Source of the DNA: Sisyra terminalis
Lineage: Eukaryota > Arthropoda > Insecta > Neuroptera > Sisyridae
Length of the DNA: 64,000 bases
Assembly (NCBI GenBank): GCA_958496175.1
Contig: OY292277.1
Location: 53,269,050-53,333,049, forward strand
Direction of reading: 5' to 3'
Part shown: in pieces, positions 54,173 to 64,000 of the stretch
How the letters are laid out: each line of letters opens with the position of its first letter
How positions within the stretch are numbered: position 1 is the stretch's first letter
Translations under genes and position numbers: made by a program
Notes under the pieces: model-generated
What the model was told of the DNA's origin: nothing
The model's input: only the letters and a program-made list of their open reading frames with translations
The model's database searches: none

Positions 54173-54213
54173 AGTTTTGTTCTGGATTTCGTCGAGTCAA
54201 CATCCATCTTTGG
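54139..54213 (+). promoter_or_regulatory. TATA box, initiator and noncoding first exon of cathepsin L
   Basis: TATAAAA at 54139-54145 is followed by GATTCAGTTTTG, an arthropod-type TCAGT initiator with +1 at about 54173. A consensus donor GG|GTAAGT lies at 54213. This gives a ~41-nt untranslated exon joined to the acceptor at 55319, nine bases before the start codon. The TATA-to-start spacing is a few bases longer than typical. Confidence 0.65.
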
Positions 54214-55319
54214 GTAAGTCAAATAATTTTTTATTTTTCTTTATTCTTAAACTATGAAATTAATAATTTCCAATTATTATTATTTATTGTTATATTCCTC
54301 TATCAAATTTTCGTATTCCTGTTTTGGAATTATCTGGAAAAAATAATTAATTATGTCAAACAAAGACCTTTGTTGTTTTGTTTTCATTACTAGTTACTAC
54401 GCAGTTTTATCAATGGATATCTTTGTTCAAAGTTTATTTATTATACTTTGTTATCAAAATCAATTTCTTATTTAATTTGAATTTTACAATTGGAAAAATT
54501 TTTTGTGCAAATATTTTTCCTCCCATTAATTTTATGTAATCCAAGCAACTTGATCTTAATTAATGCTAATTATTTCTTGAAAAAACTTTATTGCATTTTA
54601 CCTAGAAATTTAAATTTTCATGGCCATAGCCAATCATTTACATAACTTTGAAAGACCGAAAAAGTCTTGAAACCAAATTCCATTGGTTGCCATTTAGAAC
54701 GTGTTTTGTTTATAAAATTCTTAAAAGATTTTTTTTTTTTATTTATTTTTTTGTTTTTCTGCCTGGTGGCAGCTTAAATTTTCTTCGACCATCTTTGGTG
54801 AGATTTTTTAAATCAGTTTCCCATCAGTATTCCCATTTCTCTAAAATCAGGAATGAATTCTTTTCCTCTTGATAATAATCCATCTAGTTAGCTTTTCTTT
54901 TAGTTACATCAACTGGCAGGAAGAGGGACTTATAACTGAAATCAAGTTAGGACAATAATAAATTTAATTAAAATCAGTCTTAATCCCTTGCCCATCAAGA
55001 ATTGTTCTTTCTCCTTAAACTTATCTCATTACTTATTCTTGTTTCCTGAAAATTAAATCAAAAGTATTCATTTTCATATGGCAAAGAATCTTTTAGAATT
55101 CAAGATATTTCATGCAAATCCTGAAAAAATTGGAACTAATCGATGACGTATTCATTGAAATAATCAACCAAAAATAATAAATATGTTGTTTTCCCAAATT
55201 TTGGTCAAACTCAAAGGTCATATCAAGCAGTTCATAGACTTATCTTTTACAAACATTGATAAAAAAATATCAAAATATGACCTGAAAGCCCAAATTTATC
55301 AAATTTGTTTTCGTTTCAG
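54214..55319 (+). other. Intron in the cathepsin L 5' UTR
   Basis: Begins GTAAGT and ends TTTCGTTTCAG. AT-rich; the frames at 54106-54393, 54648-54872 and 55183-55389 are chance frames crossing it. Confidence 0.6.
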
Positions 55320-55327
55320 ATTACAAA

Positions 55328-56598
<1,271 letters not shown>

Positions 56599-56725
56599 TT
56601 CGATATTTTCCAATTATTTAATTTGAATCTCAAACCTCGAATATGTGTGATTTTATTAAGTAAAATTTAAAACCAATATTTTTGTAAAGCAATAATTTTA
56701 ATTTGCCATAGATTCTCTTAGGTTT

Positions 56726-56731
56726 AATAAA
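56726..56731 (+). terminator. Polyadenylation signal of cathepsin L
   Basis: AATAAA 127 bp after the stop codon, in AT-rich 3' sequence. Confidence 0.6.
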
Positions 56732-56739
56732 AATGTTTG

Positions 56740-57660
56740 TATAGTAAAGAAAAAATCTTCGATAGTATACTTTTTTATTTTTTGGCACAAATAAAATGTT
56801 TTTTTTTTTATATACATATAAAATAAATATAGTCGAAAAATCTAAAAATATTTCCAATATAATCGAATACTTAACTTAAAATATATATATCACTGAAACA
56901 TGGGCGCAAATTTTATTTCTTATATGAAAAAAAAACGGTAAGATATATTTAAGCTCTATGGACAAATTCAGGTCATTGAACTAAAGCTCAAGCTTTAAAT
57001 CATTTGTTCGTTATTTACCCAAAGTTAACAGAGATGGGGCTCTTTAATTAACACCTGAATATTTGCTTAATTATCTGAAATTGTCCATGAGGCTAAAGCC
57101 GAAGAATGTTTAAAATAATTTGATCATTAAATATGAAATGTTTGATTTTTGATAAAAAAAAAAAATCAAAGGATCCAAATCGGTATAAAATTTATCGTTT
57201 TGATTTAACATTTAAAAGTTTTTTTAACTACATATAAAGGAAAATGAAATTAATTTAACAAATCGAGCATTTCATACTTAAATCCTAATATAACGAGCTT
57301 TTTAATACATACAATAATTGGACTACAAAATAAGTATGCTACTACTTATGTATAGATAATAATTACTATCGTTATTCGTTAAATTAGCCCTTGAACTAGT
57401 CTCGGATCCAAAGTATGACAATATACCAAATATACATACAGAAGTAATAGTGAATTCAGTGGGAAAATCTAAAGGGGCTACGCCCCCATTCCAAGCATCT
57501 AGATCCATCAAATTTGTGTGCTTTTAGTTTATCATAGAAGAGAAACTGGACAGGAAAAAAGGAAGAAGGCGAAATGGGATCCTAATGAACTACCCTTTAT
57601 TTAAAGAATTTTGGTAAAATCTATTCATAGTGAGGTCAAACCCTGTCACCAACTAAAATC
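56740..57660. other. Intergenic, nothing recognised
   Basis: AT-rich. A GGGGCTACGCCCC hairpin lies near 57475. Reading frame 57323-57511 is unsupported. Confidence 0.4.
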
Positions 57661-57673
57661 CCGGGGTACAATA

Positions 57674-57792
57674 CAAGGTTTATAAAATACACAGGTGGCC
57701 TCATGGTGGCTAAGTGCCGTATCCAGAAGAAATTCGTACATATCTTCAGACTGATTCAATTTCAAAATTCTTCGTATGACGTCATTTTCTTG
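57674..57792. mobile_element. MITE family M copy 4, internally deleted
   Basis: The left end CAAGGTTTATAAAATACAC is intact. The right end retains only CTTG after the internal GACGTCATTTT. Perfect 9-bp flanks GGTACAATA at 57665-57673 and 57793-57801 prove that the short copy is complete to its outer edge. Confidence 0.85.
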
Positions 57793-57801
57793 GGTACAAT
57801 A

Positions 57802-58097
57802 TGGTACAAATTATAATCTCAAAAGGGCGAATATTTATGGATTATAAATGTACAACCTGTACATAACACAAATGTGATTTATTGGTAGCTTAAAGTTAAA
57901 AAAAGCAATTCAAATGCCAATTATCGCATATAATGCTGTTTCTCTGCTACGAAGACCTAAATGCACCAAATTTCTGTATAATTCAATATTCAAACTAAAT
58001 TAACGGGCTATTTTAACTAGAAATCGATGAACATATTTCGTTATCTTAAAAATACTTAGTAAATTATATTATGAGTGAGGGATAAAACTACATGTAT
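57802..58097. other. Intergenic / ZC4H2 3' region
   Basis: AT-rich DNA downstream of the minus-strand ZC4H2 stop. Nothing else seen. Confidence 0.35.
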
Positions 58098-59230
<1,133 letters not shown>

Positions 59231-59719
59231 TATTTATTTTTTTTTTCACTTCAATAAATACAAATAATTCAAAATATTTCAATAAAAAAAGTTATACATT
59301 TGCAAGTCAAATTTGATCATTGATAGGTGAGTACATCAATTGACTTCCGAGTTCTCTTTGTATATTTTACATACACTTATGGTGACTTATGGGCCAAATA
59401 TAAACATTACGAAAACTCTAATAATTCTTCACCACAAATATAATTCCTCGTTAAAATTATAAAATATTTTTTTACGAGATTTTTAATTTAGAAAAACTAA
59501 ATTTATTCAATATTTAAACAATATTTTTTTTAAAACATACTTTATATTAGTTCAATATTTGCCGACAGAGTACACATTGGCGCCACTGTACGACTATAAA
59601 AAAATCTCGACATTTTCTAATCATTCAGTGACTTGAGTTTTCGTCGTTCGCAGCAAATAATTACTGCAATTAATTTGCATAGTTTTATAGTAACAAATAA
59701 TTAGAATCCAATTGATAAA
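59231..59719. promoter_or_regulatory. Divergent promoter interval, ZC4H2 / CD164-like
   Basis: 489 bp separate the start codons. ATTCAGTGACTTGAG near 59623-59637 contains a TCAGT initiator and is the best candidate start for the CD164 transcript, giving a ~93-nt leader. No TATA box precedes it at proper distance. Confidence 0.5.
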
Positions 59720-63079
<3,360 letters not shown>

Positions 63080-64000
63080 ATTCAACCACCCACCAAACAT
63101 CAATTCCATTTCTATTATTTATCTGATTAAATCAAGGATCTGTTATATATATATTTTTTTTTTGGGGTTTTGAGCCAATTTTCAAACAGAACTGATTTTA
63201 TTTTGCCATTTAATTTTATAAAGACATGTCTTTACTATTGATTCGAACACTATATAAGCAAAACGATTGTATTAATTTTTACAAAAAAAATATCAAAAAA
63301 AAAAAAGTCCTACAAAGTGCTCTTACCAATTGATTATATAGTGTTAAGAAAAAAAAAATTAAGCAAATTCCGTTTTGTGCAATACCATTTAGTTTTTCGT
63401 TTTCAATGTTAAAGATTTTTATTTAATTTTTGTTGATTTAGATGAAAAAAAAAATAGTGCTTATCAGTTAGTCTCTCTTTCTATCTCGTAAATATTTGTT
63501 GATTGTTAAGAGGAAAATTTTGTGCTCTTTTTCCTATTACTACGTCTTTTAAAATCTCACTTAATCTACGAATATTTATTTTTATTTTTTAATTAGTGAT
63601 TTAAGTGCGCACTCTTTCTTGCATTTCATATTTGTCTTCAATTGCTTGATTTTAGATTAAAAAAAAATGTTTCCTTTATTCAAACTATATATAAATATAA
63701 GTAACACATTTCATAAAGTTGATGTTTATATGACAATAGTAAAAACAAATTTCGAATGACTTTAGTTTTAGACTTTTCAGTATTAGTTTATAGTGATTTA
63801 AGAATGTGTTGCTTATATTTATATCCAAGTTCTTAGATCATATAATATATGGAATATAAAAATTTTGTTACAATGATAGTAACGTCACATAGTTGATCAA
63901 CTGCTTGATCGGGAAATATTGATCTATAAGTCAATGTTTCTCGATTGATTTACTTACACTCAATCCATATGTTACATAATATAAGAAATTAATTCATAGT
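63080..64000 (+). other. CD164-like 3' UTR and downstream DNA
   Basis: AT-rich to the window end. No perfect AATAAA was seen close to the stop, so the 3' end is undefined. No further gene seen. Confidence 0.4.

Overview
The window is a piece of an AT-rich, repeat-laden eukaryotic nuclear genome. Introns obey GT/AG, the compact genes lie between long stretches of DNA-transposon debris, and one promoter has a TATA box with an arthropod-type TCAGT initiator. Animal proteins are recognisable throughout (a CD164/visgun-type sialomucin, ZC4H2, COA5, NDUFB4, TRAPPC5, cathepsin L). I read it as an insect; the exact order is not decidable from the sequence alone.

Layout. About 1-6.6 kb is intergenic and holds two tandem-repeat blocks. 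From 6.7 to 39.35 kb runs one plus-strand gene of about 417 codons that I could not name. It has four coding exons (6701, 24009, 31906 and 38829), plus a candidate alternative first coding exon at 20288 with the same splice phase. Its introns of 6.7-17 kb are packed with foldback elements, MITEs, a hAT element carrying further insertions, tRNA-derived SINEs and tandem repeats. From 39.4 to 43.4 kb there is a degraded Tc1-type transposase and further repeat debris.

A compact housekeeping cluster follows. COA5/PET191 lies on the minus strand (43.4-46.28 kb) with its terminal exon duplicated in tandem. TRAPPC5 (plus, 46.65-53.15 kb) is head-to-head with COA5 and has a 5.8-kb last intron full of nested transposons. 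NDUFB4 (minus, 53.28-53.71 kb) is tail-to-tail with TRAPPC5. A cathepsin L-like protease (plus, 54.17-56.6 kb) is divergent from NDUFB4. ZC4H2 (minus, 58.10-59.23 kb) and a CD164/visgun-like sialomucin (plus, 59.72-63.08 kb) are again head-to-head, and the CD164 intron holds a 1.9-kb foldback element. Several of these genes have short exons that a simple ORF scan misses (COA5 entirely, and parts of ZC4H2, TRAPPC5 and NDUFB4). I assembled them by matching splice phases and protein-family motifs.

The genes serve mitochondria (COA5 for cytochrome oxidase assembly, NDUFB4 for complex I), vesicle tethering (TRAPPC5), lysosomes (cathepsin L, CD164) and the nucleus (ZC4H2). I see no pathway linking them beyond shared or facing promoters. 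The most distinctive signals are: the duplicated COA5 terminal exon; a CUGANGA-stem-GAAA motif resembling the hammerhead ribozyme core, present in three unrelated-looking repeat families; a diverged superfamily of long foldback elements sharing a conserved core; and a Mutator-like MITE family whose copies keep 9-bp target duplications, one of them inserted exactly into the end of a hAT element.
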